Origin: Gemmatimonadota bacterium
GTDB lineage: Bacteria > Gemmatimonadota > Gemmatimonadetes > Gemmatimonadales > GWC2-71-9
Direction of reading: 5' to 3'
Length of the DNA stretch: 52,705 nucleotides
Assembly (NCBI GenBank): GCA_003221895.1
Contig: QHUJ01000122.1
Coordinates: forward strand, 1 to 52,705
In this document: positions 28,891 to 37,860 of the stretch, piece by piece
Layout: each line of letters opens with the position of its first letter
How positions within the stretch are numbered: the first letter of the stretch is position 1
Notes under the pieces: model-generated
Seen by the model: the letters and a program-made list of their open reading frames with translations, nothing else
The model's database searches: none
Told to the model about the DNA's origin: nothing
Position numbers and translations under genes: made by a program

Positions 28891-29970
28891 ATGCCTGTTG
28901 TCGTCCTTGTGGCGCCCGCCGCGTTCAAAGGCACCCTCGGTCCCCGCCAGGTTGCCGAGGCCATCGCGAGCGGCGTGCGTCGCGCCCTGCCTGAAGCCAC
29001 TGTGCTCGAGTGCCCCGTCGCGGACGGTGGCAACGGCCTGCTCGATGTGGTGCTTCCCGCCGGCGCGCTGCGCGAGCGGCTCGAAGTCAGTGGCCCGACC
29101 GGCGACAGGGTCTCGGCCGAGCTGGGATGGATCGATGGCGAGACGGCGATCATCGAGAGTGCGTCCGCCTGCGGCCTCGCGCTCGTGGAGCCGGAGGATC
29201 GCGATCCCCTTCGCACAACCACGCGCGGTGTCGGCGAGCTGATCTGGACCGCCGCCGATCGTGGTGCGCACACCATCGTCGTCGGACTCGGCGGCACCGC
29301 GACCGTCGACGGTGGGACGGGCGCTGCGCGCGGGCTGGGATGGACATTCGAGAACGCCGCGGGTGACCAACTGCCCGACGGCGGCGGCTCACTCGTGGAG
29401 CTCGCGTCCCTGGGACGGGGATGGGGCCTGGACGCGCGCATCGTGGCACTGGCCGACGTCGCGACTCCGCTCATCGGTCCGGAGGGCGCAGCCCCCGTCT
29501 TCGGGCCGCAAAAGGGTGCGCGGCCCGAGGAGATTCCTCAGCTCGTCGCGGGGCTCACGCGGCTCGCGGAGCTGTGGGCTCAGGCAGGACGGCCCGATCT
29601 TGGCTCGCTGCCGATGGGTGGCGCGGCAGGTGGATTGGCTGCAGGCCTCGTGTTCTTCGCCAGGGCCGAGCTGGAGCGCGGTGCGAACTGGGTGCTGGAG
29701 CGAGCCGGCTTTGATGCCGCATTAGCGAAGGCGGACCTCGTCATCACCGCCGAAGGCCGATTCGACCGGACGTCGCTGGTGGGAAAGGCCCCTGGGGAGG
29801 TGGTGCGCCGGGCCCAGGCCGCAAAGAAGAAAGTCGCGGTCGTGGCGGGCAAGGTCGACAATCTGATCGGCGTCCATGCGGTCGAGGGCGACGGCGGCGG
29901 GCGGATGCTCGACGCCCCGGCGCTGGCCCGAATGGCGGAGCAGGTCGCGCGCGAGGCGCTGCACCTTTAA
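28891..29970 (+). CDS. glxK: Glycerate kinase (GarK/GlxK family)
   Basis: This family phosphorylates D-glycerate, usually to 2-phosphoglycerate, linking glyoxylate and serine routes to glycolysis. It is 359 aa with family features: APAAFKGTL at the start, PVADGGNGL, VVGLGGTATVDGGTG and the C-terminal ITAEGRFDRTSLVGKAPGEV. No Shine-Dalgarno is visible before ATG 28891. TTAAGT at 28878-28883 could be the -10 of a second promoter giving a nearly leaderless transcript; otherwise expression depends on read-through past the riboswitch terminator. Confidence 0.93.
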   Translation: MPVVVLVAPAAFKGTLGPRQVAEAIASGVRRALPEATVLECPVADGGNGLLDVVLPAGALRERLEVSGPTGDRVSAELGWIDGETAIIESASACGLALVEPEDRDPLRTTTRGVGELIWTAADRGAHTIVVGLGGTATVDGGTGAARGLGWTFENAAGDQLPDGGGSLVELASLGRGWGLDARIVALADVATPLIGPEGAAPVFGPQKGARPEEIPQLVAGLTRLAELWAQAGRPDLGSLPMGGAAGGLAAGLVFFARAELERGANWVLERAGFDAALAKADLVITAEGRFDRTSLVGKAPGEVVRRAQAAKKKVAVVAGKVDNLIGVHAVEGDGGGRMLDAPALARMAEQVAREALHL

Positions 29971-29983
29971 CTTCCGGCTCCCT

Positions 29984-31378
29984 ATGTCGCCCGCTACAAC
30001 TGCAGACAAGACAATGGACAAGCTCGTGTCGCTCGCCAAGCGGCGCGGCTTCGTCTTTCAATCCTCCGAGATCTACGGCGGCCTCGGTTCCGTGTGGGAT
30101 TACGGGCCGCTGGGCGTCGAGCTCAAGAAAAACCTCAAGGAGCGCTGGTGGCGCTCGATGGTCCACGAACGCCAGGACATCGAGGGGCTCGACGCCGCTA
30201 TCCTGATGCATCCCAAGGTTTGGGAGGCGTCGGGGCACGTCTCGGGGTTCACCGACCCGCTCGTGGACTGCAAGCAGTGCAAGAACCGCTTCCGCGCCGA
30301 CGATCCCAGGATCAAAGGCACGCCGGGGCAGCCGGACGCTCAATGCCCCGTATGCGGCAGCAAGGGTACGCTCACTGCGCCGCGGCAATTCAACCTGATG
30401 TTCAAGACGTTCATGGGACCGGTCGAGGAAGAGGCCGCTGTCACCTACCTGCGGCCCGAAACCGCGCAGGGCATCTACGTCAATTATCTCAACGTGCTGC
30501 AGTCCTCGCGCCAGAAGATTCCGTTCGGCATCGCGCAGATCGGCAAGGCGTTCCGCAACGAGATTACCCCGGGCAACTTCATCTTCCGCACGCGCGAATT
30601 CGAGCAGATGGAGATGCAGTTCTTCGTGAAGCCGGGCAGCGAGAACGAATGGTTCGAATTCTGGCGCGCCGAGCGAATGAAGTGGGTAGAGGGGCTCGGT
30701 ATTCGGAGTGAGAAGCTGCGCTGGCACCAACACGGTCAAAACGAGCTCGCGCATTACGCGAAGGACGCCTACGACATCCAGTACGAGTTTCCGTTCGGCT
30801 GGCAGGAGTTCGAGGGGATCCACAACCGCACCGACTTCGATCTGTCGAACCATCAGAAGCACGCGGGGAAGAAGCTCGATTACCTCGACCCGAAGACCAA
30901 CGAGCGGTTCATTCCGTACGTCGTCGAGACGTCCGCCGGCGCCGATCGCACGACGCTGGTGGTGCTCTGCGATGCCTATAGAGAGGAAGAGGTGAGCGGT
31001 GCCGAGGCGGCCGAAGGGGAGGAGGGTGGGGGGGGCGGTGGGGGCGGCGAAACCCGTGTCGTACTCAAGCTCAAACCGTCACTCGCCCCGCTTAAGGCGG
31101 CCGTGTTTCCGTTGGTAAATAAGGACGGAATGCCGGAGCTCGCCCGTCGTATCCACGACGACTTGCGGCGCCATTTCAATGTCTTCTTCGACGACGGTGG
31201 ATCGATCGGGCGGCGCTACCGCCGCCAGGATGAAGCCGGCACACCGTTCGGCGTGACGATCGACGGGCAGTCGACGCAGGATCAGACGGTCACGGTCCGC
31301 GATCGCGACACGCTGAAGCAGGATCGCGTGGCCGCGGCCAAACTCGTCGAGTATCTGACGCAGAAGCTGGCGGGGTGA
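29984..31378 (+). CDS. glyS: Glycyl-tRNA synthetase, alpha2 (eukaryote/archaea-like) type
   Basis: This class II enzyme charges tRNA-Gly. It is 464 aa in the homodimeric form, not the alpha-beta form of E. coli. RRGFVFQSSEIYGGLGSVWDYGPLG is present near the N-terminus (split around residues 20-44), with zinc cysteines 96, 99, 121 and 124 and the motif 2 region AFRNEITPGNFIFRTREFEQ. A Glu/Gly-rich insert with eight glycines near residues 349-358 comes from a G-rich tract. ATG 29984 is preferred; ATG 30014 is a shorter alternative, and neither has a strong ribosome binding site. It lies 13 nt after glxK. Confidence 0.94.
   Translation: MSPATTADKTMDKLVSLAKRRGFVFQSSEIYGGLGSVWDYGPLGVELKKNLKERWWRSMVHERQDIEGLDAAILMHPKVWEASGHVSGFTDPLVDCKQCKNRFRADDPRIKGTPGQPDAQCPVCGSKGTLTAPRQFNLMFKTFMGPVEEEAAVTYLRPETAQGIYVNYLNVLQSSRQKIPFGIAQIGKAFRNEITPGNFIFRTREFEQMEMQFFVKPGSENEWFEFWRAERMKWVEGLGIRSEKLRWHQHGQNELAHYAKDAYDIQYEFPFGWQEFEGIHNRTDFDLSNHQKHAGKKLDYLDPKTNERFIPYVVETSAGADRTTLVVLCDAYREEEVSGAEAAEGEEGGGGGGGGETRVVLKLKPSLAPLKAAVFPLVNKDGMPELARRIHDDLRRHFNVFFDDGGSIGRRYRRQDEAGTPFGVTIDGQSTQDQTVTVRDRDTLKQDRVAAAKLVEYLTQKLAG
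31021..31049 (+). other. G-rich, quadruplex-capable tract inside glyS
   Basis: Runs of three or more G (GGG, G8, G5) plus GG runs on the coding strand encode the Glu/Gly insert. The insert lies in a region of variable length in the family. Confidence 0.6.
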
Positions 31379-31665
31379 AGCGGGTCCTCGTGGAATGCCG
31401 CGACCTGTTCTTTCGCGGCAAGATCCAGGAAATCATTCACAGCCGGGGAGCCGAGCCGGTACGGGAGGAGCCCTACCAGCTTGCCGTCGTCGAGCTGGGG
31501 AGAGCCGGGGCGGAAGAACGCATCCGAGTCTTGGTCAAGCGCGGTATACCCGTGCTGGCGTTCGGGACGCATGTCGATGCGGCCGCCCTCCGAGCCGCCC
31601 GGGATGCGGGAGCGCACGCAGTCCCGAATTCTCAACTGGAAACCGAGCTCCGCGCGCTGCTCTAA
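31375..31665 (+). CDS. Small receiver-like protein downstream of glyS
   Basis: This 96-aa protein starts at a GTG overlapping the glyS stop (GTGA), so it is translationally coupled. It alternates strands and helices like a CheY fold (KRVLVECRDLFFRGKIQEII, YQLAVVELG, IPVLAFGTHVDAAALRAARDAGA). The usual phospho-acceptor Asp is replaced by Glu or Gly in VVELG, and the acidic pair at the N-terminus is incomplete. It is probably a non-phosphorylated pseudo-receiver. The function is unknown. Confidence 0.8.
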   Translation: MKRVLVECRDLFFRGKIQEIIHSRGAEPVREEPYQLAVVELGRAGAEERIRVLVKRGIPVLAFGTHVDAAALRAARDAGAHAVPNSQLETELRALL

Positions 31666-31691
31666 CTGCCGCGCACGTTGAGGAACAGAGC

Positions 31692-33062
31692 ATGCCTGCC
31701 GACCGGAAACGCGTTGATGTCTCGGTACTCGGGGCAGGCGCCGCCGGCCTCGCCGCGGCGCGCGACTTGTCCCAGGCGGGACTGCGCGTCACCGTGATCG
31801 AGGCGCGGCCGCGGATAGGCGGCCGCATCCTCACGCGCCACGATCCCCGTTCTCCCGTCCCGCTCGAGCTCGGCGCGGAATTCGTTCACGGTGAAGCTCC
31901 CGAGACGCTATCCGTCGCACAAGCGGCGGGTCTGACGGTGATCGAGCTGCCTGCGACTCGCGAGCTCGCGACGGCGGGACACTTCAGCCAGCTGGGGGAC
32001 CTCTGGGGCGATGTGCAACGCATGAACAAGGAGCTCGCGCGGCGGGTCGCAAAACGGGGCAAGGACTTTCCGGTGAGCGAGTACCTCGAATCGGCCCGGC
32101 TGCCGCCGCTGCGCCGCAAGCTGCTTAGAGGATTCGTAGAAGGCTTTTACGCCGCGCGTCCCGAGCGGTTGAGCGCAAAATCGCTCGGTGAGGAAGCGGC
32201 CAGCGATGGCGGTGGCGAACCGAGCGCAGGCGAGCGCGACGAGACGCAGTTCCGCATCCTCAACGGTGGCGACGCGTTGATGCAGTGGCTCCGCGACGGG
32301 CTGGACCCCGAGCGCGCCGAAGTGCGGCTGAGCACAGTTGCCCACGCCATTCGCTGGAAGCGCGGCCAGGTCGCGGTCGTCTGTCGTGGCGGCGACGGCG
32401 CCGCCGGCGAATCCACCGTACACGCGCGCGCGGTCGTGATCGCCCTGCCGGCCGCCGTCCTGAAGGCCGGCGCGCTCGGGTTCGAGCCGGCACTTCCGGC
32501 AAAGCAGCGGGCGCTTGCCGGGATCGAGACCGGGCACGTTCTCAAGATCGTGCTGCGCTTTCGCCACGCGTTCTGGGAGAATCCTGAGTTTCTCAAGGAG
32601 CGGCGGGGGAACAGCAACGCGGACACCGGCAGGTTGAACTTCCTGCATGCCCCGGGGGCTGAGATCCCCACCTGGTGGACCTCGCTCCCGGTGCGCGCGC
32701 CACTCCTCACCGGCTGGGTCGGCGGCGTCACCGCCGAGACGCTGCTCGCCGAGGAGCCTGCATCGCGTCTCGAGCGCGGTCTCGTCGCGCTGTCGGACGT
32801 GATGGCGGTGCCGCGGCGCGAGCTGGAGGAGAACCTCGACGACTGGGCCAGCCATGACTGGCGGGCCGACCCGTTCGCCCGCGGCGCCTACAGCTACATC
32901 GGCGTCGGCGGGTCGGACGCGCCGCGCGCCCTGGGCCGGCCGGTCGAGGGCACGCTCTTCTTCGCGGGCGAGGCAACCGACGGCGAACAGATCGGCACGG
33001 TGGCGGGCGCGCTGGGCAGCGGGCGGCGGGCGGCGCGCGAGCTGCTGCGCGCGACTTCCTGA
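31692..33062 (+). CDS. FAD-dependent amine oxidase family protein
   Basis: This flavoprotein belongs to the monoamine oxidase/phytoene desaturase superfamily. ATG 31692 (MPADRKRVDVSVLGAG) has AGGA 7 nt upstream; the open frame back to 31395 is not coding. It is 456 aa. The FAD Rossmann motif GAGAAG is at 14-19, the RIGGR motif at 41-45, and the C-terminal FAD-binding segment LFFAGEATDGEQIGTVAGA is intact. The amine substrate is unknown. It is coupled to the next gene by TGATG. Confidence 0.9.
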   Translation: MPADRKRVDVSVLGAGAAGLAAARDLSQAGLRVTVIEARPRIGGRILTRHDPRSPVPLELGAEFVHGEAPETLSVAQAAGLTVIELPATRELATAGHFSQLGDLWGDVQRMNKELARRVAKRGKDFPVSEYLESARLPPLRRKLLRGFVEGFYAARPERLSAKSLGEEAASDGGGEPSAGERDETQFRILNGGDALMQWLRDGLDPERAEVRLSTVAHAIRWKRGQVAVVCRGGDGAAGESTVHARAVVIALPAAVLKAGALGFEPALPAKQRALAGIETGHVLKIVLRFRHAFWENPEFLKERRGNSNADTGRLNFLHAPGAEIPTWWTSLPVRAPLLTGWVGGVTAETLLAEEPASRLERGLVALSDVMAVPRRELEENLDDWASHDWRADPFARGAYSYIGVGGSDAPRALGRPVEGTLFFAGEATDGEQIGTVAGALGSGRRAARELLRATS

Positions 33063-33589
33063 TGGATCGCGACCGCGAGCTGCTGCGCCATTTTCTCGCC
33101 GCGCTGGCGTATCGGACGCAAAAGGCCGTACGCGCCGCCCCGGATCATTACGCCGGCTTCAGCGCCGGCAATCGCGTGCGGACGCCGGCCGAGTTGCTGC
33201 GTCACATGTCGGCTTTGATGGGCTACGTCCGCACGTACTTCGTGGGTGGGTCGTATCCGATGAAGCCCGAGCCCCTGCCCACTTTCCAGGAGGAAATCGC
33301 GCGCTTTCACGAGCTGCTCGAGGCGGTCGGCGGGCTGCTCGCGAGCGGCGCGCCGTGTTCGATCTCCACCGAGCAATTGTTGCAGGGACCCTTCGCCGAC
33401 GCGATGACGCATGTGGGCCAGCTCGCCATGCTGCGGCGCCTCGCCGAGTCCCCCGTGCCACCCGAGAACTTCATCTACGCCGACATCCGCGCTGATCGGC
33501 TGGATGCCGATCAGCCCCCGCCCGCGCGGCCGGACGAGCGCTGGCCCGAGGCGCCGTCTTCGAGTGGAGATGTCGTGGAGCGTCAGTAG
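33062..33589 (+). CDS. DinB-like (YfiT/DinB superfamily) four-helix protein
   Basis: This 175-aa, largely helical protein has metal-ligand-type histidines at 48 (AELLRHMSALMGYV) and 114 (AMTHVGQLAMLRRL), the DinB-superfamily arrangement. Members include thiol-dependent transferases and many proteins of unknown role. It is coupled to the amine oxidase. Its 3' end overlaps the convergent porin-like gene by 7 bp. Confidence 0.75.
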   Translation: MDRDRELLRHFLAALAYRTQKAVRAAPDHYAGFSAGNRVRTPAELLRHMSALMGYVRTYFVGGSYPMKPEPLPTFQEEIARFHELLEAVGGLLASGAPCSISTEQLLQGPFADAMTHVGQLAMLRRLAESPVPPENFIYADIRADRLDADQPPPARPDERWPEAPSSSGDVVERQ

Positions 33590-34683
33590 CGGCTTCCACC
33601 GGCCAGCAGATCCGTCGCGGAAGCGAACACGGAACACTGAATCGCGACGGCCCACCCATCGGGAAACGACGGCGCGCCGGGGATCGTGTGCACCGGCCAG
33701 TGGTCCCGGCGCACCGTTGTCTTGAGCAGCGTTGCCGACGTGACGCGATAACCCATCCCGACTTCGGCGTTCATCTGCGTCGTCTCGCGGCCCACCCAGA
33801 ACGTTTGATTCACCGGCAGCACGAAGGCGTAGCGATAGTACTCGTATCGTCCGGCGAGAAAAACCCGCGGACTCACCGTTCCCCGCAGCTCCGCATACCA
33901 GCCGAATCCATGCAACGGATCGGTGACCGTCGGCACTTCGTACTCTGACCAGCTCGCTTCCGCGCGGGCTTCGATGTAGCCCTTGCTGAACCGCACATCA
34001 CCGGCGACGACCGTCTGCTTGTAGTCCTTCCACGACCTTCCCGAAGGCAGCTGCGCGCTGACCGAGTCTCCCAGATAGGGTCCATGTGTCGCCGTCGCGC
34101 CAATTCGGAATGCGGGACCAACGCTCACCCCGATGCCGGCGATGGGGCGCAGGTAATCGTCCGGTGGTGGCGTGTACCGCTCATTGACGGCAGGGAGGGA
34201 AGTGAGGGCGACGTGATAGTCAAAGCGTCCCCCGGCAACGACTCCGGTCGCCACGGCGCCCCAGGGATATTGCGCAGGGTAGGCGTCGGGCTCGCCGATC
34301 AGCGGGTTCGTGTTGGAAAAGCGGCGCGTTCCGAATGTCCCGATTGGTTGCAGAATCTTGCCGGCTTCAATCGTGAGCGAACTGGCAGCGCGCGCCTTGA
34401 CCTCCAGTTGCTCCAGATAGACCGCATCTTCGTTCTCCGCGCTCCCTGCTTCCGCCATCACATGCGCCAGGAAGTCGACCTTGGGGCCGGCGCGGATAGC
34501 GAGCCATGACCGCGCTCGTCCTGCGATAGCAGGCTCGCCGCCGTTGCGCGCCAGCAGGCGCGATGCGGAGTCGGTTTTCCACAGCTCGCCATCGAATAGA
34601 AACTCGACGGCGACGCGCTGGGCTCGCACCGGCCCGGCCAGGAGTGCGGTGCACGCCAGCGCGAGCAAGCAGGCGCGTGTCAC
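33583..34683 (-). CDS. Outer-membrane beta-barrel (porin-like) protein
   Basis: This 366-aa protein has a signal peptide (MTRACLLALACTALLAGPVRAQ, cleavage probably after AQ). The rest alternates polar and hydrophobic residues with many aromatics (GRYEYYRYAFVLPVNQTF, VGMGYRVTSATLL), typical of a barrel, and resembles phosphate-selective or general porins. The GTG start overlaps the upstream kinase stop (GTGA), so it belongs to the cupredoxin-kinase-barrel unit. The ligand is unknown. Confidence 0.75.
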   Translation of the reverse strand: MTRACLLALACTALLAGPVRAQRVAVEFLFDGELWKTDSASRLLARNGGEPAIAGRARSWLAIRAGPKVDFLAHVMAEAGSAENEDAVYLEQLEVKARAASSLTIEAGKILQPIGTFGTRRFSNTNPLIGEPDAYPAQYPWGAVATGVVAGGRFDYHVALTSLPAVNERYTPPPDDYLRPIAGIGVSVGPAFRIGATATHGPYLGDSVSAQLPSGRSWKDYKQTVVAGDVRFSKGYIEARAEASWSEYEVPTVTDPLHGFGWYAELRGTVSPRVFLAGRYEYYRYAFVLPVNQTFWVGRETTQMNAEVGMGYRVTSATLLKTTVRRDHWPVHTIPGAPSFPDGWAVAIQCSVFASATDLLAGGSRY

Positions 34684-36992
34684 GCAGTGCCGTGCCCGTC
34701 GTGGCCATCGAGAACCTCGCGGACCGTGCGCAGGAGTACATCGGGCTGCAGCGGTTTCTGCAGGAATGCCGTGCCGGGCACGAGCACGCCATGCCGTTCG
34801 ATCGCCTCGGCAGAGTACCCGGAGATGAAGAGGACGCGCAGGCCCGGGCGCTCGCGCTGCAGCTGCTGCGCGAGCTCCTTGCCCGACATATGCGGCATGA
34901 CGACGTCGGTGAGCAGGAGATCGATGTTGCCTTCGTGCCGTGCGGCGATCTCGAGTGCCTCAGGTCCGTGGCTCGCCTCGAGGACCTGGTAGCCGCGGCT
35001 CGCGAGGCAGCGGCGCAGCAGGCTGCGCATCTGCACCTCATCCTCGGTGACGAGCACGGTCTCGTGGCCTCTCGAGTCGCCACCCGTCGTCGGATCTACC
35101 GCTGCGCGAGTCGATTCGACCGCGGGCGGGAGGTAAATCCTGAACGTGCAGCCCTCTCCTGGCTGGCTGTAGACCGTGATGCTGCCTCCCGACTGCCGCA
35201 CGATCCCGTACACGGTGGAGAGGCCGAGCCCGGTTCCTTTCCCTTGTGGCTTGGTCGTGAAGAACGGCTCGAAGATGCGGCGGCGAGTCGCTTCATCCAT
35301 GCCGCTGCCAGTGTCGGTCACGGCGAGCATCACCGCCGGTCCCGCCGCGATGGCGTCGGGCCGCCGCTCATAGCGCTCATCCAGCCGCACATTGCGCGTC
35401 TGAATCAGGACGGTGCCGCCGTTGGTGGGGGGCATGGCGTCGCGCGCGTTCACGACGAGGTTCATGATCACCTGCTCGAGCTGTCCGGGGTCGGCCTTGA
35501 TGCGCGACAGTCGCGGCTCGAGCTCCGTCTTGAGCACGATGTCTTCGCCGATGAGCCGATTCAACATCTTCTCCATGCCCGACACGATGTGATTCAAATC
35601 GACGACTTGCGGTTGGAGCACCTGCTTACGGCTGAACGCGAGCAGCTGCTTCACCAGCGCCGCCGCGCGCTCGGCCGCCTCGTTGATCTGTCCGAGGTCC
35701 TCCTGCAACGCGGCGTCGCCGCTCGCGTTGCGCACCGAGATCTGGGCGAATCCCATGATGACCGTCAGGAGATTGTTGAAGTCGTGGGCGACACCGCCGG
35801 CCAGCGTGCCGAGCGCCTCGAGCTTCTGCGATTGCCGCAGCTGCTCTTCGCTGTCGCGCAGCGCCTGCTCGGCGCGCTCCCGCTCCTGGACCTGCTCGCG
35901 CAGACTCGCGTGTTGTTTGCTCAGCGACGCGATGAGCCGGTTGTAGGCCTCGGTCAGCGTGCCGATCTCGGCGGGAGGCGGCGAGCCGGGATCGTCGAAA
36001 TGCGGATAGGCGGCCTCGCGGCCGCCGGCGCTCGCGCCGGCGCGCAGAAACGCAACGAACTGCGCCAGTGGCCGCAGCGTGGTTCGCGAGACGAGCGCCG
36101 CTCCCCCGCCGACGAGCAGCACGGCGAGTATCCCGGCGAGCAGGAACGAGCGACCCAGCGCGCCCGTCAGCGGATTGAGGGACGCGCTGACCGAGCGGGC
36201 CAGGTGCAGCGTCGCCGGCCGCCCGTTGTCGGATAAGCCGAGTGGCACGCTCGCCGTGACGAAGTCGGGGTCGCCGATGCGACTGACGCCGCCGATGGAT
36301 GCGACCAGGCTGTCACCGATGGTCACGAAGGCCTCTGTCCCCGCTACGGTGGTGAAGCGAGGCAACACGCGATCGAGTCGCTGGCCGAGCAACAGCACAC
36401 CAATCGGATAACCGTCGAGCAAAATCGCCACGCAGCCGACCTGGAATGGCACCCCGCCGGCGCTCGAGCGAAGCACGCCGAATCCGGAATCCGCGGTGGC
36501 ACTATCGGCGGTGAGCGCGTATCTGACTGCTGGCACCGTCACGACGTCGCCCTTGCGCGGTGCTCCCCCTCCCGCGGCGCGGCTGACGGCCGCGAGAACT
36601 TTCCCGCTATCGTCGGTGACGACGAGCAAGTCGCGGTCGAGGTCCGCGAACACGCGCTCCACTTCGCGCTGAATCGTTGCCAGGAGATCGGGTCGCGACG
36701 GTAAGCCGGCGTTGGTTTCGACCCGCCAGGTTTGCAGCGCCGCACGCAAGGTGGGGCTCGTCGACACCACGGACGACGTGGCGAGCAGCAGACGGAGATC
36801 GCGATCCTGCAGCTGCTGCAACCCGCGCTGGCTCGCCTCGAGCTCGGCGATGAACGCGTGGCGAACGTCAGAGGCGGCGCTCGCTCGCAGCGCCAGGAAG
36901 GCCACGGCGACCACCACGCCGGTCACCAGCGCGCTGAGCAGCGCCAGCTTCGCGCCCAGCGGGCTGGCGCGCAGCCGGGCTCGCAGCGTCAC
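34680..36992 (-). CDS. Membrane hybrid sensor histidine kinase with C-terminal receiver
   Basis: The protein is 770 aa. TM1 is at about 15-38, an extracytoplasmic sensor at 39-281, TM2 at about 282-302, a HAMP-like and coiled-coil linker at 303-390, HisKA with His403 (GGVAHDFNNLLTVIMG), HATPase with NARDA, DTGSGM and KGTGLGLS, and a receiver at 643-767 with Asp696 (LLLTDVVMP). The kinase type is the AHDFNNLL class. The GTG start overlaps the stop of the cupredoxin-like gene, and the stop overlaps the barrel gene. The stimulus is unknown; an envelope or metal/redox signal is suggested by neighbours only. Confidence 0.92.
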   Translation of the reverse strand: MTLRARLRASPLGAKLALLSALVTGVVVAVAFLALRASAASDVRHAFIAELEASQRGLQQLQDRDLRLLLATSSVVSTSPTLRAALQTWRVETNAGLPSRPDLLATIQREVERVFADLDRDLLVVTDDSGKVLAAVSRAAGGGAPRKGDVVTVPAVRYALTADSATADSGFGVLRSSAGGVPFQVGCVAILLDGYPIGVLLLGQRLDRVLPRFTTVAGTEAFVTIGDSLVASIGGVSRIGDPDFVTASVPLGLSDNGRPATLHLARSVSASLNPLTGALGRSFLLAGILAVLLVGGGAALVSRTTLRPLAQFVAFLRAGASAGGREAAYPHFDDPGSPPPAEIGTLTEAYNRLIASLSKQHASLREQVQERERAEQALRDSEEQLRQSQKLEALGTLAGGVAHDFNNLLTVIMGFAQISVRNASGDAALQEDLGQINEAAERAAALVKQLLAFSRKQVLQPQVVDLNHIVSGMEKMLNRLIGEDIVLKTELEPRLSRIKADPGQLEQVIMNLVVNARDAMPPTNGGTVLIQTRNVRLDERYERRPDAIAAGPAVMLAVTDTGSGMDEATRRRIFEPFFTTKPQGKGTGLGLSTVYGIVRQSGGSITVYSQPGEGCTFRIYLPPAVESTRAAVDPTTGGDSRGHETVLVTEDEVQMRSLLRRCLASRGYQVLEASHGPEALEIAARHEGNIDLLLTDVVMPHMSGKELAQQLQRERPGLRVLFISGYSAEAIERHGVLVPGTAFLQKPLQPDVLLRTVREVLDGHDGHGTA

Positions 36993-37699
36993 GGCTTGGT
37001 GGACTCGGTCAGCGGTATGGAGACCTCGAGCGTGGTCGTTTGACCCGCCGCCACGCGCACTCGTGTGACGATCGGCCGGATGCGCTCATGCCACGCGACC
37101 AGCTGATACTCGCCGGCCGGAATTCCCTCGATCAGGAACCGGCCCGACGAATCCGGCGTCACGAAGTAGCGATTCGGCAGCACCAGGATATAGCCGTTCA
37201 TGTCCGCGTGAATGTGACAAAAGACCTGAACGATGCCGGCGCGGTCGAACCGCAACGACTTCGACTCTCCCTTGGGGTAGCGTCCCAGGTCGAATGTGCG
37301 GGCTCGCGAGAGAGAGAAGACGTTGTGGTAAATGGGATCGTCATTGGGGAAGGAGACCGCAGTGCCCATTGTCACGGCGAGCACATGCGGCGTAAATCGC
37401 TCGTCGTGTTGTCGCATCGCGGGCATCTCAGCGGACGTCGGCTGCGGCGCGGCCAGCCCCGGCGCGTCCTCGAGATAGAGCACGACGTTCGCAAACGGAT
37501 TGCCGGCTGCGGGCGGCGGTGAGGAGCCGAGATCACCGGGCTCGTTGTAGACACGCACGCGCATTCGGGTACTGGTGAGCCGGGTGGATATCCGGGCCGT
37601 GCCTTCGAGGCGCCCGGCATCGCGTGCAGTGACGGCCACAGGGGCGGGTGACGGCGCCTGCAACGAGGCGAGCAGCACGAGGATTGCCAGGGCTCCCAC
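36989..37699 (-). CDS. Exported cupredoxin-like protein with CNA-B-like C-terminal domain
   Basis: This 236-aa protein has a hydrophobic N-terminus consistent with export, although no basic residue precedes it. Residues about 70-180 look like a type I copper (plastocyanin-like) fold: FPNDDPIYHNVFS provides His125, and FCHIHADM provides Cys161, His164 and Met167, the cupredoxin ligand set. Residues about 181-230 (GRFLIEGIPAGEYQLVAWHE) resemble a carboxypeptidase-regulatory/CNA-B module. It is the first gene of the minus-strand unit. GTG 37699 is the only in-frame start before a stop codon. A perfect 5+1+5 palindrome lies 15 nt upstream. Confidence 0.8.
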   Translation of the reverse strand: MGALAILVLLASLQAPSPAPVAVTARDAGRLEGTARISTRLTSTRMRVRVYNEPGDLGSSPPPAAGNPFANVVLYLEDAPGLAAPQPTSAEMPAMRQHDERFTPHVLAVTMGTAVSFPNDDPIYHNVFSLSRARTFDLGRYPKGESKSLRFDRAGIVQVFCHIHADMNGYILVLPNRYFVTPDSSGRFLIEGIPAGEYQLVAWHERIRPIVTRVRVAAGQTTTLEVSIPLTESTKP

Positions 37700-37713
37700 G
37701 GTCCTAACCTAGT

Positions 37714-37724
37714 GTTCCGGGAAC
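37714..37724. promoter_or_regulatory. Perfect 11-bp palindrome upstream of the cupredoxin gene
   Basis: GTTCCGGGAAC (5-1-5) lies 15 nt upstream of the GTG start in the divergent intergenic region. Its place fits an operator, but the binding protein is unknown. Confidence 0.3.
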
Positions 37725-37795
37725 CTTCCGCCAAAACACGAGGGGCCTGAATGCGGTTGCTGAGCGGAGTAAGGCTCCGAGGCCAAGGAAAATGT

Positions 37796-37815
37796 TCTAG
37801 CCCGATCGGGTTAGA
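37796..37815. promoter_or_regulatory. 20-bp near-perfect palindrome (possible operator)
   Basis: TCTAGCCCGA is followed directly by TCGGGTTAGA, with 9 of 10 positions complementary. It lies in the divergent spacer between the cupredoxin and PAS-kinase units, 45 nt before the 41-aa gene. A dimeric regulator site is plausible; no family is recognised. Confidence 0.4.
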
Positions 37816-37860
37816 TCAAACGGCACAGGAACTCCAGTCGCAGCGCGGTGTCTCCCATGC

